From Bolinopsis microptera (taxonomy: Eukaryota > Ctenophora > Tentaculata > Lobata > Bolinopsidae), in the NCBI RefSeq assembly GCF_026151205.1, contig NC_087079.1, positions 3,677,230-3,741,229 on the forward strand: DNA of 64,000 bases. Reading direction: 5' to 3'. The notes beneath the pieces were generated by a model. It was not told where the DNA came from. It did no database searches and saw only the letters and a list, made by a program, of their open reading frames with translations. A program made the translations under genes and the position numbers. Positions 36,331 through 48,250 of the stretch are shown in pieces (the stretch's first letter is position 1; each line of letters opens with the position of its first letter).

Positions 36331-36364
36331 AGCCAATCTTACTGTTAATAATATGAAGTATTAA

Positions 36365-38338
36365 AGGACCAGTTAACTGAAAAAAAAGTTATCCTCATAT
36401 TTTGACAGATTGTGACAAATAGCAAACTGAGCAACGAGTCGAAATTCCTAAATCTCTAACTGCTCTCTAACGCGTGTAATTAGCGTTTGTATTATTTTGG
36501 CGATGACGTCATAAAGTCCCTTGCGCGCACAGAGCAGCTCGTGAGACTGTATTTTACAGGTAAAAATGGACATAATACAATGTTTCTCCCCCAAATAACT
36601 CGAAAAGTAAGTGTTTTAGGGTACATGTTGCTTCATAAGTTGTATATAAACATGGCCATTCTGCACAATTTGCACTCATTCAAAAATCTGTTTGGCCTTC
36701 ATAGCCCAATTTACGAGATACCCATATTTTTGCATGATTTCTGGAACCGGAAATCAGTTTTTCGCCAATAACTGAAAAAGTAAGCACTTTAAGGCATCTG
36801 TTTCTTCGTAAGTCATATATTAATATGCTAATTGCGGTTCTTTTGCACCCTGTCTAAAGACTCTATCACGATCCTATCAAAAATGGGCACAGCACCACGC
36901 CCTAAATGGTTTTTGGCGAATTTCTCGAAAAGTAAGGATTTTAGGCCATGTGTTGCTCAATAACTCCTATATAAACTTGCATATGCGGCTTCGTTTAAGC
37001 CTATTTTGAAGTCTCCACGGCCTTCAGAAGCAAAGGGTCGGTTACGTTATTGGGTCAATATCGGCGTGGTCAATATGTCTCCAACCGAAAATCCTTTATT
37101 CATACTTTTGGGAAGGTCTTTGCAAAATTTCGTGAGTATACGAAAATTTGCAGGTTCAATTCCATAAATGTCCATAAATGACTGGACTACACAAGTTTAG
37201 AGTTAACTTTAGAGAAACTCATAAATCATTATTATCTAAAATTAAGCTGTCAGTGTCCATGATCAACCTATGGCTACAATGTTTTACGTGAAAATTGAAA
37301 TGTAAAAATCAGGAGTAATATAAAAGTGTATTTTTAGATTAAAGTACTATCTCATAGTTTAAGAATTGTATAGATTAACGTTTGTCGTTTAGCCACCTAA
37401 GAATCGATCGTGCCGTAATATATATGGCCAAAGAATAATAGGGTCTTGGAAATTCTATAGTTGTTCAGTGGGTCGATTGACTGAACACGTTTGCACTAAT
37501 TGGTATTTAATTTTATGATCATACAAGTAGGACGATAACTAGGTAAGTCAAATTCAAAACACTCCGCACACTGTACACTCCAATCAGTATTTAGTAGACC
37601 GGGTATTTTTCGGTTCCCACGGCACCGTTCTGATAGGAGCTACTTCTACTAATGGTCCCATGGGAACGGCCGTAAAATAGCCAGACTTCTTGTCTGGACT
37701 ATGTCTTTTACAGCGAACCATTCGACTGCTCGCATTCTTCCGAACAACTGTAATATTATATTACAGAGTTACACTCTGATCAGCTATATTTAATATATAG
37801 CACATTATTTTGTGTATTAGTTTCATGTACTGGGGAAAAATAATCGGTACAGTCTCCCTTCGTTTGTAATGAAGCAATGAAAACAATCCAAAATTATCAC
37901 ATATGACATTAGACATAACTTGTAATAGCAGAAACTTTCTAACCGTACATTCACCCGCCACTGTTCAAGAACTTATGTCACTGTTTAAAATCCTGACGTG
38001 AGCACTGTACATCCAATCAGCTATTCATATAGTTAGGGTGATAGCCAAAACTATAAGGATTTTGTAGAACTAGGGAAATAGTCATAACTCTAAAATTTGA
38101 GTGAGTTACACGTGTTTTATTGACGATGATAAACATTTGTGCATTGTATTACGCTATGCAAGCGCGCACTGAGGGACTTTATGACGTCACGCGGCCACAG
38201 CTTATTATTGCAATAACACGCGTTACACGTACGCTAGAGGGTTGGTTCTTTCGGCGATACGATTCTTTACCAGTTTGTCACAGCTGATTTAAATCTTAGC
38301 CAAATTGGAGACTACAAATTTTTCAGTTAACTGGTCCT
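36365..38338. mobile_element. 1,974-bp non-autonomous TIR element with TTAA target site
   Basis: TIRs are AGGACCAGTTAACTGAAAAA at both ends in inverted orientation, with TTAA directly outside (36361-36364 and 38339-38342). Weaker inverted similarity continues inward for about 150 bp and includes 'tgacgtcataaagtccct' on both sides. The empty site is preserved in the other spacers ('gtattaaaaccaatc'). No transposase frame is present. The termini and TTAA suggest a Kolobok- or piggyBac-related family. Confidence 0.9.
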
Positions 38339-38523
38339 TTAAAACCAATCAATAAGTTGTGGGGTAATTCTAATTATATAATACGTTTAATCATTTAAAT
38401 AATCGATCAACTTAATTATCACCAACTAAAATTTGACAGTTTGAGTTTTAAAAACAGAATAAATCTAAAATAAATGAATAAAAACTCAGAGATACAAATG
38501 TTTGATATTTGTTAAATCAGATA

Positions 38524-38644
38524 CCTTACTCGGGAATATTAAAGCGGGTTAATTTATAACTGGGAAAATTAATGACCGGGAAAAATATGGCGGAATTTTT
38601 CAAAACCCACCACTTTATCCCAGTCATAATATTCCCGAGTAAGG
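38524..38644. mobile_element. 121-bp MITE with TA target site
   Basis: TIR is CCTTACTCGGGAATATTA at the left and its inverse at the right, flanked by TA (38522-38523 and 38645-38646). Paralogous spacers read 'cagatacgtgtaaaatc' without the insert. Tc1/mariner-type. Related ends occur at 11.88 and 12.93 kb. Confidence 0.9.
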
Positions 38645-38998
38645 TACGTGTAAAATCGTAATTAACTTTAGATAAGTTAAATATCAAATAAAACATGACA
38701 ATGCAATTTTCATAATACATATTATATGTCGTCAATAATCAATTACTGTGTATGATATTGTCAAAAGAACATGCTCAGAACATGCTCATTATTCAACATC
38801 TACACTGAGACCACAAAGAGTCTGTTAGGTGTGAGTCATCTTGAACAGTTGAAAACTGAAAAGTTTAATCAAGGGAACATCCCCAATATACATTTGGAAA
38901 TACTGCTTTCGTCGATAAAGTTGTATTCAATTATATGACGTGTGAATACGTTTGTGTTTGACACGGTTACTTTTGTCAGAACAAGCATATTATTATGA

Positions 38999-39931
38999 TC
39001 ACTCTTTTGACTTGACAGGTTTCTCTCCAGTGTGAATTAGCTGGTGTCGTCTAAGATTAGATTTCTGAGAGAAAGATAAGGAGCATTCACTACACTTGAA
39101 AGGTTTCTCTCCAGTGTGGATACGCTGATGTTTTGTGAGAGCAGATTTATCAGAGAAAGATGAGGAGCATTCATTACACTTGAAAGGTTTCTCTCCAGTG
39201 TGGATACGCTGATGTGTTGTGAGATTAGATTTTCGAGAGAAAGATAAGGAGCATTCATTACACTTGAAAGGTTTCTCTCCAGTGTGAATACGTTGGTGTC
39301 TTCTGAGAGTAGATTTGTGAGAGAAAGATGAGGAGCATTCATTACACTTGAAAGGTTTCTCTCCAGTGTGGATACGCTGATGTGTTGTGAGATTAGATTT
39401 TCGAGAGAAAGATAAGGAGCATTCATTACACTTGAACGGTTTCTCTCCAGTGTGAATACGCTGATGTGTTGTGAGGTGAGATTTCCGAGAGAAAGATAAG
39501 GAGCATTCATTACAGTTGAAAGGTTTCTCTCCAGTATGGATACGCTGGTGTCTTCTGAGACTAGATTTGTAAGAGAAAGATAAGGAGCAATCATTGCACT
39601 TGAGAGATTTCTCTCCTGATATTGGATTTATCAACTTTCCTGCCAATTTTGTGGAATTTTCCAGCACCTCAGAATCCAAATTACTTACACTGCTAATATC
39701 TTCATGATGTTCTCTGACATGATTACAAAAGTACTCCTCGTACAGAAAATGGGCTTCACATTTCGGACAAAGAAAACCATGAGATTTACCTTCTAACTCC
39801 TCCTGCTCAGTTTTAATCTCAGTTTTTATTACAGTTGAATTGTCAGGTTTGTAATTCATGATAGTGTCCGCTACCACTGCAACTGGGGATATTTTCCTCT
39901 TCTTTGACATATCCAATCCAACTGTTAACAT
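38999..39931 (-). CDS. C2H2 zinc-finger protein 9 (intact, seven C-terminal fingers)
   Basis: 310 residues starting MLTVGLDMSKKRK; an in-frame ATG also exists at the position used by the paralogues (MSKKRK). This is the most diverged N-terminal module (KKRKISPVAVV, 'YFCNHVREHH'). It keeps the CPKC...HH finger and the IKTE motifs. Seven fingers follow. SRKSNLTTH occurs twice around SHKSTLRRH, again an internal two-finger duplication. As the rightmost and most diverged member it may be nearest the ancestral gene. The last finger is the array-wide SQKSNLRRH. Confidence 0.88.
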   Translation of the reverse strand: MLTVGLDMSKKRKISPVAVVADTIMNYKPDNSTVIKTEIKTEQEELEGKSHGFLCPKCEAHFLYEEYFCNHVREHHEDISSVSNLDSEVLENSTKLAGKLINPISGEKSLKCNDCSLSFSYKSSLRRHQRIHTGEKPFNCNECSLSFSRKSHLTTHQRIHTGEKPFKCNECSLSFSRKSNLTTHQRIHTGEKPFKCNECSSSFSHKSTLRRHQRIHTGEKPFKCNECSLSFSRKSNLTTHQRIHTGEKPFKCNECSSSFSDKSALTKHQRIHTGEKPFKCSECSLSFSQKSNLRRHQLIHTGEKPVKSKE

Positions 39932-40575
39932 AATGAATTAGATTAAGATCAATCAATAAGTTGTGAGGTAAGTCTTATAATATATTAAACGTTTAATTAT
40001 TTTAAATTTTAATCAATAAATTAATTATTACCAAGACACCAATTAGTGACAGTTCGAATTTTAAATACGGAACGATTAATTGCTGAGGTTTACAAATTGT
40101 TAAATTAATTGTTAATATATTACATTACTACTAGATTATAATATATGTATGTACATCTGTTCTTAACTTTACATCTGTTTATATCTGAATATAAAATATA
40201 ATTTATCAAATAAATCATGACAGTGCAATTTTAATAATTTAAATTATGCATGCGTCAATAATCAACGCATGTATTGCTAAGGTCTGAACTTACATGTTAT
40301 TATTATATTATAAAGATTTTTGTTGCCGTTTAAACTTAAAAAGTAAGGTAAATCAAATAATTTCTACATTTCTTATTCGAAATGATATGCAAGTTAGTGA
40401 AGACAAGCTTTAGAAAAAAAAACACGACGATATTATCTTCTTAAACAGATAGAATAAGAAGAGATAAAGCTGAAATTGAGTCCATCAATTCAAATACACA
40501 GCTGCAAAATTACCATTAGTTAAAATTATTAACTGCAACAGATTTGACAAATACAAATGTGACATGATAAACAAA
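39932..40575. other. Intergenic between zinc-finger array and NICN1
   Basis: AT-rich sequence, partly similar to the other array spacers up to about 40560. No coding signal seen. Confidence 0.5.
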
Positions 40576-42444
40576 TCAGTTGTAAGCAAGGGTGTTTATC
40601 TCATAACAATTGTCCTCATCAAATCGTCCAAGCGCCTGTGCGGTGAGTGTGGGTTGCAGTGCGGCAGCTGTGATACCCGACAGTGAGTGTAGGTTCTGGA
40701 GGTAGAGGGAAATGTTGCTAGCGTTGGGGAGGCTGATGTTTGAGGCTGCACTCTTGGAGATCTCTGCCAGGGGATCTTCCTGTTTGGTGCTGTGAGGTGT
40801 TTGGACCTTGACGGGTAAAAGGGTGAATATTTTGTGAAGGAAACATTGTCATGGAGAAAATCAACACTGAATTTGTACGTGGAATGTTCATTCTGTAGAG
40901 AAATAATTCAGGAATGCAAAAGAATAGTCAAAAATAGAACTTACCAAGTCAGCCCTACTGTAACATTTTATCTCGTCAATACCAAATGATTTCCAATGGG
41001 GGGAGGGCTGCTTGCAGATGAACCTGAGTCCCGTCACGTCTTCTGCATCTGCTAACATCTGTGACAATGCAGTGTTACATATTATATTACAAGGCAGTGT
41101 TACATCTGTGATAATGCAGTGTTACATCTGTTACAATACAGTGTTACATTGTGACAATGCAGTGTTACATCTGTGACAATACAGTGTTACATCTGTGACA
41201 ATACAGTGTTACATCTGTTACAATACAGTGTTACATCTGTGACAATACAGTGTTACTGTATCTGTACAATACAGTGGGGCAATATAGTACATACTAGTAA
41301 CATTTTTTACATCATACTTTATCTAGTGTTATATAATATCATGTGGTAACAGTTCTCTATGGATATTACATATTAGTATTACTAGCAAGTTCAGTAGTTT
41401 ACCTGTTTCAACATCATAATTTAAGTAATTTATTACCACCTAAAGATCTAGATTAAAAATACACTCACCTGGTTGGGACCGAATATCCTGAAGTCTTGAC
41501 CACCATTTTCACAATGAGGGTCAGGCATGAGCCTAGTTTTAGGAACTAGAGTGTGCCACACTGACCCAGATCTGGGCTGGTCTGGGGGTGCTGAGTTTTC
41601 AAGGTTAGCAAGACAGAAAGTGAAAGTGGATAGAGAAAGAAACTGTAAGTTGAAGATAGTGATTGTTGTTCAAAAGCTGTTTTGATTTCATTAAAGTTTT
41701 TAATCAAGATCTAGCTATACAGTGATCCCCACAGTGTTATGTTAATTATAAAAGCGAAATGCTATAATTGTTTTCATAAATGTTCATAATATTATGTATA
41801 CTATAAGTTCCATTTAAAAGTATAAAATAACTAACCCGGAAAGCCAGATAGAGAGCGTTTCCTGAACTTTATAGAGATGTATGCTGTGTAGTTGTTAAAG
41901 AACGATATTTCTCCAATCTGAAAGGATCATGATGATCAAGCTTAAAATAATAAAATCAAAGTATGCTGGATTATATTTGCGTTCCGTTATCATAATATCA
42001 ACGAGACATACCTCTAAAGTGTAAAATGGTTTTCTGCAAGCTTTCCCGCTTGCTCAAGAAAAAGGTAATAGTTATGGGACTGGTTTTCGGTAGTACACCG
42101 AAAACCAGTCCCATAACTATTTGTCGGCGGCACTATAATACTATAATAGTGCCGCCGACAAAACGCTGACGAGTTCAACTAACTGTTCAAGTTTTTTAAA
42201 TCGGCAAACAATAAGTGGATTCATTGGTGGTTTAAAACTTATGTTGGTCATTTATCCCAGCTAAACGATGAAAAACCATAAACTTATGGGGGAAACAGAA
42301 ACTTACATGTACGGTAGCACCATGAAAATTAAGGTCGATAACTTTACACCCACTGTTATGATCCCCAATAGGGAGAGATATAGGAGATCTGAGAGAGGAC
42401 CTCAGAATAGTGTCTTCTGGGGGCGAGGTCTTGCAGCTGAACAT
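40576..42444 (-). CDS. NICN1: Nicolin-1 (NICN1) homologue, five exons, complete
   Basis: Exons on the minus strand are 42444-42307, 41917-41836, 41590-41469, 41058-40945 and 40806-40576. All junctions are GT..AG and in phase, encoding 228 residues (human NICN1 has about 213). Diagnostic blocks in order: 'GEISFFNNYTAYISIKFRKR' (exon 2), 'LMPDPHCENGGQDF' (exon 3), 'GLRFICKQPSPHWKSFGIDE' (exon 4) and the C-terminal 'GRFDEDNCYEINTLAYN' (exon 5). Nicolin-1 is a component of the tubulin polyglutamylase complex and has a galactose-binding-like beta-sandwich. The start is the only in-frame ATG after an upstream stop, although an extra 5' exon cannot be excluded. Intron 3 ends in a minisatellite that repeats its own splice acceptor; intron 1 holds two adjacent hairpins. 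Confidence 0.92.
41055..41290 (-). repeat. 22-bp minisatellite repeating the NICN1 exon 4 acceptor
   Basis: On the minus strand the unit is about 'actgtattgtcacag|atgta'. Around nine imperfect copies run up to the real acceptor at 41059/41058, where the last unit overlaps the first four exon bases (ATGT). Confidence 0.85.
42067..42162. repeat. Two abutting perfect hairpins in NICN1 intron 1
   Basis: Hairpin 1 (42067-42121) has a 25-bp perfect stem starting AATAGTTATGGGAC with a 5-base loop. Hairpin 2 (42120-42162) has a 17-bp perfect stem TTTGTCGGCGGCACTAT with a 9-base loop. They overlap by two bases. Confidence 0.9.
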
Positions 42445-42782
42445 CCTAAGGAAACTGGGTTCATGACTCAAACATGTTGGGGCAATTAATGAATCATCAT
42501 AGTGTCAGATGTTTACTTGAGAAAGTGGAGCCATTCTGGTAGAAATTCCAAGTTATTGTCAAGCATTCGGGTTGACTGCAGTTATAAGTTGAACAATCAC
42601 AAACCAAAGGACTTGATAAATTACGTTAAAGCTGTAGTAAAAAATTCAATAACTTAAATCAAAATCACAATTCCTGTTATCAATATATAAAAAGGCTCAG
42701 TTCAACAATAAAAAGGAACTGATCAAGCTAATACTGCAGAGACAAATGTTTTAAAATGCCTTCAAGAAGCTAGGGTAAGGAG

Positions 42783-43690
42783 TCAATCAAAATGTCTTGC
42801 TTTTTTCTTGTCCTCCTCAGGCTCAGTATGCTGGTGTATTCTGAAGAGTTGGGAGTACAGTTTCTTTTCCTTCATATTAGTACCATCTACTTCTATTCTG
42901 AACTCTCTGTTACCCATATCGTGCCCTGTTAATGGTTCTGTTAAAACTCCCTCCTACTTGTAATAATACAATTCTTTACTCATATAATAGGTTTATTTTA
43001 AAATTATTCAGTAATTCGGTATACGGCCCGGGTTGAAAGATGTGCATGTAAAGGATTAGTGTATAAAGCAAGCCAATCAATTATATGAGTTGTGATACAA
43101 TCGCATGTTGCGAGCACATTCGTCTGTTAGAAGAAAGTGAGAAAACAAGAAACTGTCGTATGTCACCAGCAAGACAATAAGAATAATTAGATAAATAAAT
43201 AGACCGATAAGCTGACAGAGTCTGACTTTATTATGTAAAATAAGTAAATTAATTACCTTCCACTTGAGTAATAATAGCATGAGGAGATTTCAAGTCCGAC
43301 ATTCCTTTGACAGTTTCATTCACAATATCGTTACGGTTCATACTCCTTGCAGTTAAGGGTCGCCCTTGAAATATCAAATGTTCTGAAAATATGGTAGTGA
43401 AATACCGCTTTGAATGGAACATGGGAATCGTAAAATGAGTTACCATTTCTTATTCAGATACTACCAAGGACTAATAAAATCTATTGGCTATTTAGAAAAA
43501 TCTGTCCTGTTATTGATAAACGTCAAATATTTCCAAGCACAACTTCAAAAAGTAAAAACAAAGATTTAAAATTGAGTTTCAAAAGAACATCGAGAATTTG
43601 AGAGAAGACATAAGTACTTATTTACTACAAAAACCCTACCTTGAGTATGAAACCCATGCTTATTCTGGGCAGTTGTTATTCGCCTAACTC
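42783..43690 (-). CDS. Unrecognised gene, last three exons
   Basis: Exons on the minus strand are 43690-43640, 43382-43257 and 42925-42783. They have GT..AG junctions and consistent phases (1 in, 1, 1, stop). The product fragment includes 'VRRITTAQNKHGFHTQ', then 'SMNRNDIVNETVKGMSDL', then 'GHDMGNREFRIEVDGTNM' and ends KKKARHFD. It is hydrophilic with a Lys/Glu-rich tail and no membrane segment. The consistent splicing makes a real gene likely. I do not recognise the family, and the upstream exons were not identified. It ends about 340 bp from NICN1 on the same strand. Confidence 0.6.
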
Positions 43691-44608
43691 CTGTAGAAAA
43701 AAATTGTGAGTACATGCTTACATTGCAGATTATATTATTACGTATGTCGCGTCATTTGGTCAAAAGAATCCGATAAGCGGTTGAAAAAACTTTGAAATAA
43801 CAGCTGATGATGGTTGAAATTAAACAAAGAAACAACATTTTGAACGAAACTATTTGCTGGTTATCATCATTGCTTGCCTATTGATGGGTCGTATGGTCCG
43901 TACGTTTTCTCTTTACACAGACCGGTAAACGATTCAATATAAATCTTCTTCTCCTTCCGATTAAAATACAATCTTTTTATCGACCTTAAAGGTTAGCTGG
44001 TGTCAAAAAGGAAGTACAGAGAATTAATCCTTAAATTGAAGGCAAGTAATATCCGAAAGGCCGAGTGCTACAATATCATGGTACGAAAAGACGTGTACAG
44101 TAAAACTTCAAGCTTAACTAGTTTCACACTGTAAAACAAGATAAGCTTGAAGTTTTACTTCAGTCGCAACCCATAAACTTTATGCGGGAACTAATAATTT
44201 GAATATGTTTTGGTTTATGAACCTCTTGGCCCTCTATTTTACAGGAACACTAAAAAATTGGAATTTTGACGAAATCTCACGTTATCAGTTACATACTAGA
44301 AATTCTGGAATCAAACCTTTTGGATTGGTATTTAGCGTAGATGAGACCTCCTATAAGAATAAGTATCAATATACCCGATCTTTTAAACCATTCCTGCGTT
44401 GGAGGTTATATTGTTAGATCATCCTGTAACGTATTCTGGTTTGGAGGATAGCCTGTTCTTTCCGGTCTCCCCCGGGTCATTTAACGTAACATCTTCTTAA
44501 AGACTAGTAATCGAATGGGCGAATAACCAATGCAATGCGCAGCCTCAGCCTTGCACAGACTTCTCAACTGTTGCAACCTATCTTACTAATAATACTTAAA
44601 CCTCTTGT
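43691..44608. other. Probable intron/intergenic DNA
   Basis: An inverted pair (taaaacttcaagctta near 44102 and its reverse complement near 44139) can form a stem. No exon with family similarity found. Confidence 0.35.
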
Positions 44609-44931
44609 AACCTCGCTCTACCTCCTTGTACCTCAATATACCTCCTTGTACCTCACTATACCTCCTTGTACCTCACTATACCTCCTTGTACCTCACTATA
44701 CCTCCTTGTACCTCACTATACCTCCTTGTACCTCACTATACCTCCTTGTACCTCACTAAACCTCCTTGTACCTCACTATACCTCCTTGTACCTCACTATA
44801 CCTCCTTGTACCTCACTATACCTCCTTGTACCTCACTAAACCTCCTTGTACCTCACTAAACCTCCTTGTACCTCGCTCTACCTCCTTGTACCTCACTATA
44901 CCTCCTTGTACCTCGCTCTACCTCCTTGTAC
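44609..44931 (-). repeat. 20-bp minisatellite repeating a splice donor
   Basis: On the minus strand the unit is about 'gag|gtacaaggaggtatagt'. About sixteen copies run leftwards from the exon end at 44932. The frames that look like Thr/Ser/Tyr/Leu-rich proteins on the plus strand are the repeat read in register. Confidence 0.85.
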
Positions 44932-45125
44932 CTCGTTGAACTAACCGTAATGTCAAAGCTCTTCTCATTCCGCAACACCAGATCACAGTACGCAATAAAA
45001 CACACGATAGGCAGTGACACTGTCATGTACATTATAAAGGCTCTTATTGCACGTGGGGCGTTGTGGTCTGCTAACAGCTTACTCTCGTACACTACTATAC
45101 CGTACTCTGAGGGAAAAAGCACGTG
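44932..45125 (-). CDS. Probable exon with one membrane segment
   Basis: On the minus strand an AG acceptor at 45126-45127 opens a frame beginning 'HVLFPSEYGIVVYESKLL'. A hydrophobic stretch ('FIMYMTVSLPIVCFIAYCDL') follows, and the frame reaches 'SSTR' at a GTACAAG donor. Hydrophobicity, clean splice sites and sense-strand agreement with neighbouring genes support it. The gene is not recognised. It may belong to the gene ending at 42783, but its exit phase (2) does not match the next known exon, so another exon would be needed. Confidence 0.45.
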
Positions 45126-46012
45126 CTGTTAAGTTATTAAAACTCTGAAGAATGGTCGTAATTAAGATGTGCTCCTTGAGAAATATTATTGAAGTACTCA
45201 TATTAGGAGTTTGTTTTAATGATTAACTAGAGGAAAGCACTTGACTCTCTAGATCTGAGGCATGTAGACATTTCATGTTTGAGTTTTCAAGCTTGAACGT
45301 TTTTAAAATATACGACGTGATTCTACCTCAAAACCGCGACAAGATGATTATAAGGTTAATAGTAAATAGTGGCAACACTTGAATTTAAAGAATATGACGT
45401 GATGAAAAATCAGATTGAACTAAAGTTCAGCAAGTTAAAAACTCATGTAAAACTAACTGCTGGCTTTGAGCTGGGATTGTGTGACGAACTGAGGTTGATT
45501 AGCTTTGTACTGAATATATCTAACGCCAACTTTGAGGTTACCATAGCAACGTCGACAGAAGTTACCATAGTAACGCACTATTGTAACACTGGGTATACTG
45601 CGTGATGTTGGGTGTATTAACCTCAGCAGGGCGGCAGTGTTCATTTCTGTTAAGCTACGGTCAGTTAGAGGTAAAACAGAGAGATATGAATTATGAGGGC
45701 TCAATTATTACTTTATTCTCAAAAATAGCAGTGATAATCATTATGGAATTACAGTTGTGAACATTTTTTAACGTTTTGAGTTTTCTAAAGGTTAAGAAAG
45801 TTTCGCACTGTGGTTGAGCAGAGAACACTCGGACATTATAGAAAAACCAGGTTTACAAATTTCATCACTCGATGAAAAACAATAAAAAATATAACATTCA
45901 AACTTTAAAACTGAATAGATTGCTAGGTCACTCAAAACTGTTTCCAGTCAAAATCATTATTAAATAATATACAAAGTTGGGCAAAGTCAGGTTTAAAACC
46001 CCAGTTTAACCC
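45126..46012. other. Non-coding, nothing recognised
   Basis: Contains alternating 'accatagcaacg/accatagtaacg' steps near 45540-45580. No supported exon. Confidence 0.35.
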
Positions 46013-46731
46013 TCATCTCTCGTTTATAACAGCGAATAAACGTTCGTAGACATTTTCATTGTGAACCTCTCCATACTTCAGATTGAGGTAGTGGTTAAAC
46101 CGGGTATCTGGGTGGTTGATCACAAGTTTGCTTTCTGAGAGAGGGTGATTGTTAGGGATCAATTATCAGTGCTAGCTTATAGAAACTAAACTACGCTATG
46201 AATTTAATGAACTATAAATTTATTGGACTATCAATTTATTTCGTCTAATATAAATATAAGACGAAATAAATTGATTAACCAACCATTTTCGACAAAAGTA
46301 ACAGTCCCCAATTTAGGTGTGAGCCGAAGAGTTTGTCTGATTCCAAGAAGTCCTATCTTTGTAATTTCTAGTTTGTTCAACGTTCCGTTATAGCGCAGAC
46401 TTGCAGCTGTCCTGAAATAGAAAACTTGGATAACTTTTGGTTATATCACAGAGCGTAGATTATAACGACGCTTAAATCGAGATCTCAACTAAAAAATGAA
46501 TGAATTTAAAAAATAACTTTTACAAGGATGCATATTTCAAAGTTAAAAGTTCCCTAATTTATCATCAAGTAAGTTATTGGATTCGTTTTATCGAAAAACA
46601 AACACAATCGATCACAAAACAAGTACCTATTAGGACGGACCTAAAGGCGAGCAGATTGAGAATAATCAGAGCAGCTGAACAAACGGACACAAAACCAATC
46701 CTATAAGGGAGAGAATCTTCTTCTAGATGTA
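46013..46731 (-). CDS. TMEM223-like protein, C-terminal three exons
   Basis: Exons on the minus strand are 46731-46641, 46411-46284 and 46134-46013. All have GT..AG junctions with matching phases (1, 2, 1, stop). The first encodes a membrane span ('YRIGFVSVCSAALIILNLLAF'-like). It is followed by 'LRYNGTLNKLEITKIGLLGI', and the end reads 'HYLNLKYGEVHNENVYERLF'. The order resembles the second half of TMEM223, a mitochondrial inner-membrane assembly factor: span, then 'vvLr.gg..VtLtTh.pfGlg', then 'ffLldk.G.f.n..lFd'. TMEM186 has a similar layout and remains an alternative. The upstream exon with the first span was not found. Confidence 0.45.
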
Positions 46732-46771
46732 CTGAAAATATGGTATTTGTTAATACCATAAAATATGGTAA

Positions 46772-47680
46772 TCTCTACTATAATTCAAAGAATTCTTTCT
46801 GTTGTATGTATGTACGACCGCCCACGTGCAAATTAGATGAAAAATAGGAATTTAGGTAACAACCGAAAGGTTCCATAGCAACGGTGTTTTAATGCACACA
46901 TGCACGTGCAAAGATTGTTTTAACGTCATTTTGATCGGTTTTGTGGTAATTACGTTGTCTTTAAAGTGTTTTATATTTAAATCGGCAGTATCTTCGGTTG
47001 AGATGGATATTTTTTGATGCGATTAAAACTTTCAAAGAATACTACTAGCTTCGTCCCTATTACCACGGGCTTTCTAGTATTATGATAATTCAGAGAATTA
47101 TTTTTGTCCGTCTGTCTGTACGACCGCCCACGTGCAAATTAGATGAAAAATAGGAAGTTGCGTAGTAACCATAGTAACGAGGATTGTTACACGCACGTGC
47201 ACGTGCAATGATTGTTTTAACGTCATTTTAATCGGTTTTGTTGATATTACGCTGTGTTTAGTACGAGCAACATTTTATTTGGCTGTACCTTCGGTTATGT
47301 AGGATATTTTTTGACGCCATTTAAACTTACCAACAAAAATACTATTAGCTTCCTCCCTGTGACCACGGGTTTTCTAGTCTCTACTATAATTCAGAGAATT
47401 ATTTCTGATGTTGTTGTCTGTACGACCGCCCACGTGCAAATTAGATTAAAAATAAGAAGTTGCATAATAACCATGGTAACGAGGATTGTTACACGCACTT
47501 GCACGTGCAATGATTGTTAAAACGGCATTTTGATCGGTTTTGTTGATATCACGCTGTGTTTAGTACAAGCAACATTTTAATCGGCTGTATCTTCGGTGGG
47601 GATGAATACTTTTTGACACGATTAAAACTTACTAACAAAAAATACTATTAGCTTCCTCCCTATGACCACGGGTTTTCTAG
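46772..47680 (+). mobile_element. Three head-to-tail Helitron-like units
   Basis: Units are 46772-47077, 47078-47377 and 47378-47680, about 300 bp each and roughly 90% alike by eye. Units 1 and 3 begin TCTCTACTATAATTC, and each ends 'accacggg(t/c)tttctag'. Helitrons typically begin TC, often TCTCTACTA, end CTRR and insert between A and T; here A precedes unit 1 and T follows unit 3. No target-site duplication or TIR is visible. Unit 2 starts TATTATGATAATTC, so its first bases have changed. The units have no coding capacity, so they are non-autonomous. Confidence 0.75.
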
Positions 47681-48250
47681 TTGTTAATAAAACTGATCCT
47701 CTATTCATCCTACCATACCTGTATATGAACTGAAATCTTTTTAAGATTCTTAACTTGTCAGTGCTTTTACTCAGTTTTTTAATGGTACAGCGATGACAGG
47801 ATAATGACATTATAGTCTGAATCGATAGCTTTTTTATGACTTTTCACACGAAAATGTGGAGAGAATACTCTCCTAGTTGCAATTTTGGTGCGAAGAGGAT
47901 TCTCTTAATCTACAAGTAGCCTTTTCTAAAGTACGACTGCCCCACATCAAACTAGTTGGGGGGCTCGTCAGCACTCTGGGTGCAATCACAGCACGTAGCT
48001 GTTCCGGCACCATAACAGAAGAAAAAAAGTTTATTTTATAACACGGAATTTGAATTAATATTTACTTGTGTTTGAAAATGACTATTTATTCATGAGTATA
48101 TTGACGTAAAAATTCGGACATTATTGTCGTAATAACTCATGTTAGGTGGAGTTAAAAACTATTTTGTAAATCGTATTAAAATTCGCAGAAACTTAATTTG
48201 GCTCTTACCCATACTGTCAAAACGTCAGCTTTAATCAAACTACAACCTAC
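47681..48250. other. Probable intronic/intergenic DNA
   Basis: A minus-strand segment at about 47945-48010 ('LRAVIAPRVLTSP' after an AACAG acceptor-like site) could be an exon, but support is thin. Otherwise nothing. Confidence 0.3.

Noticed and set aside
44535-44859. Plus-strand frames of repeated 'YLLVPHYTSLYLTIPPCTS'
   Set aside because: Translation of a 20-bp minisatellite. The supported coding sense is minus and only to the right of the repeat.
44609-44931. CRISPR-like array of short repeats
   Set aside because: Units are contiguous with no unique spacers, and the DNA is clearly from an animal nucleus.
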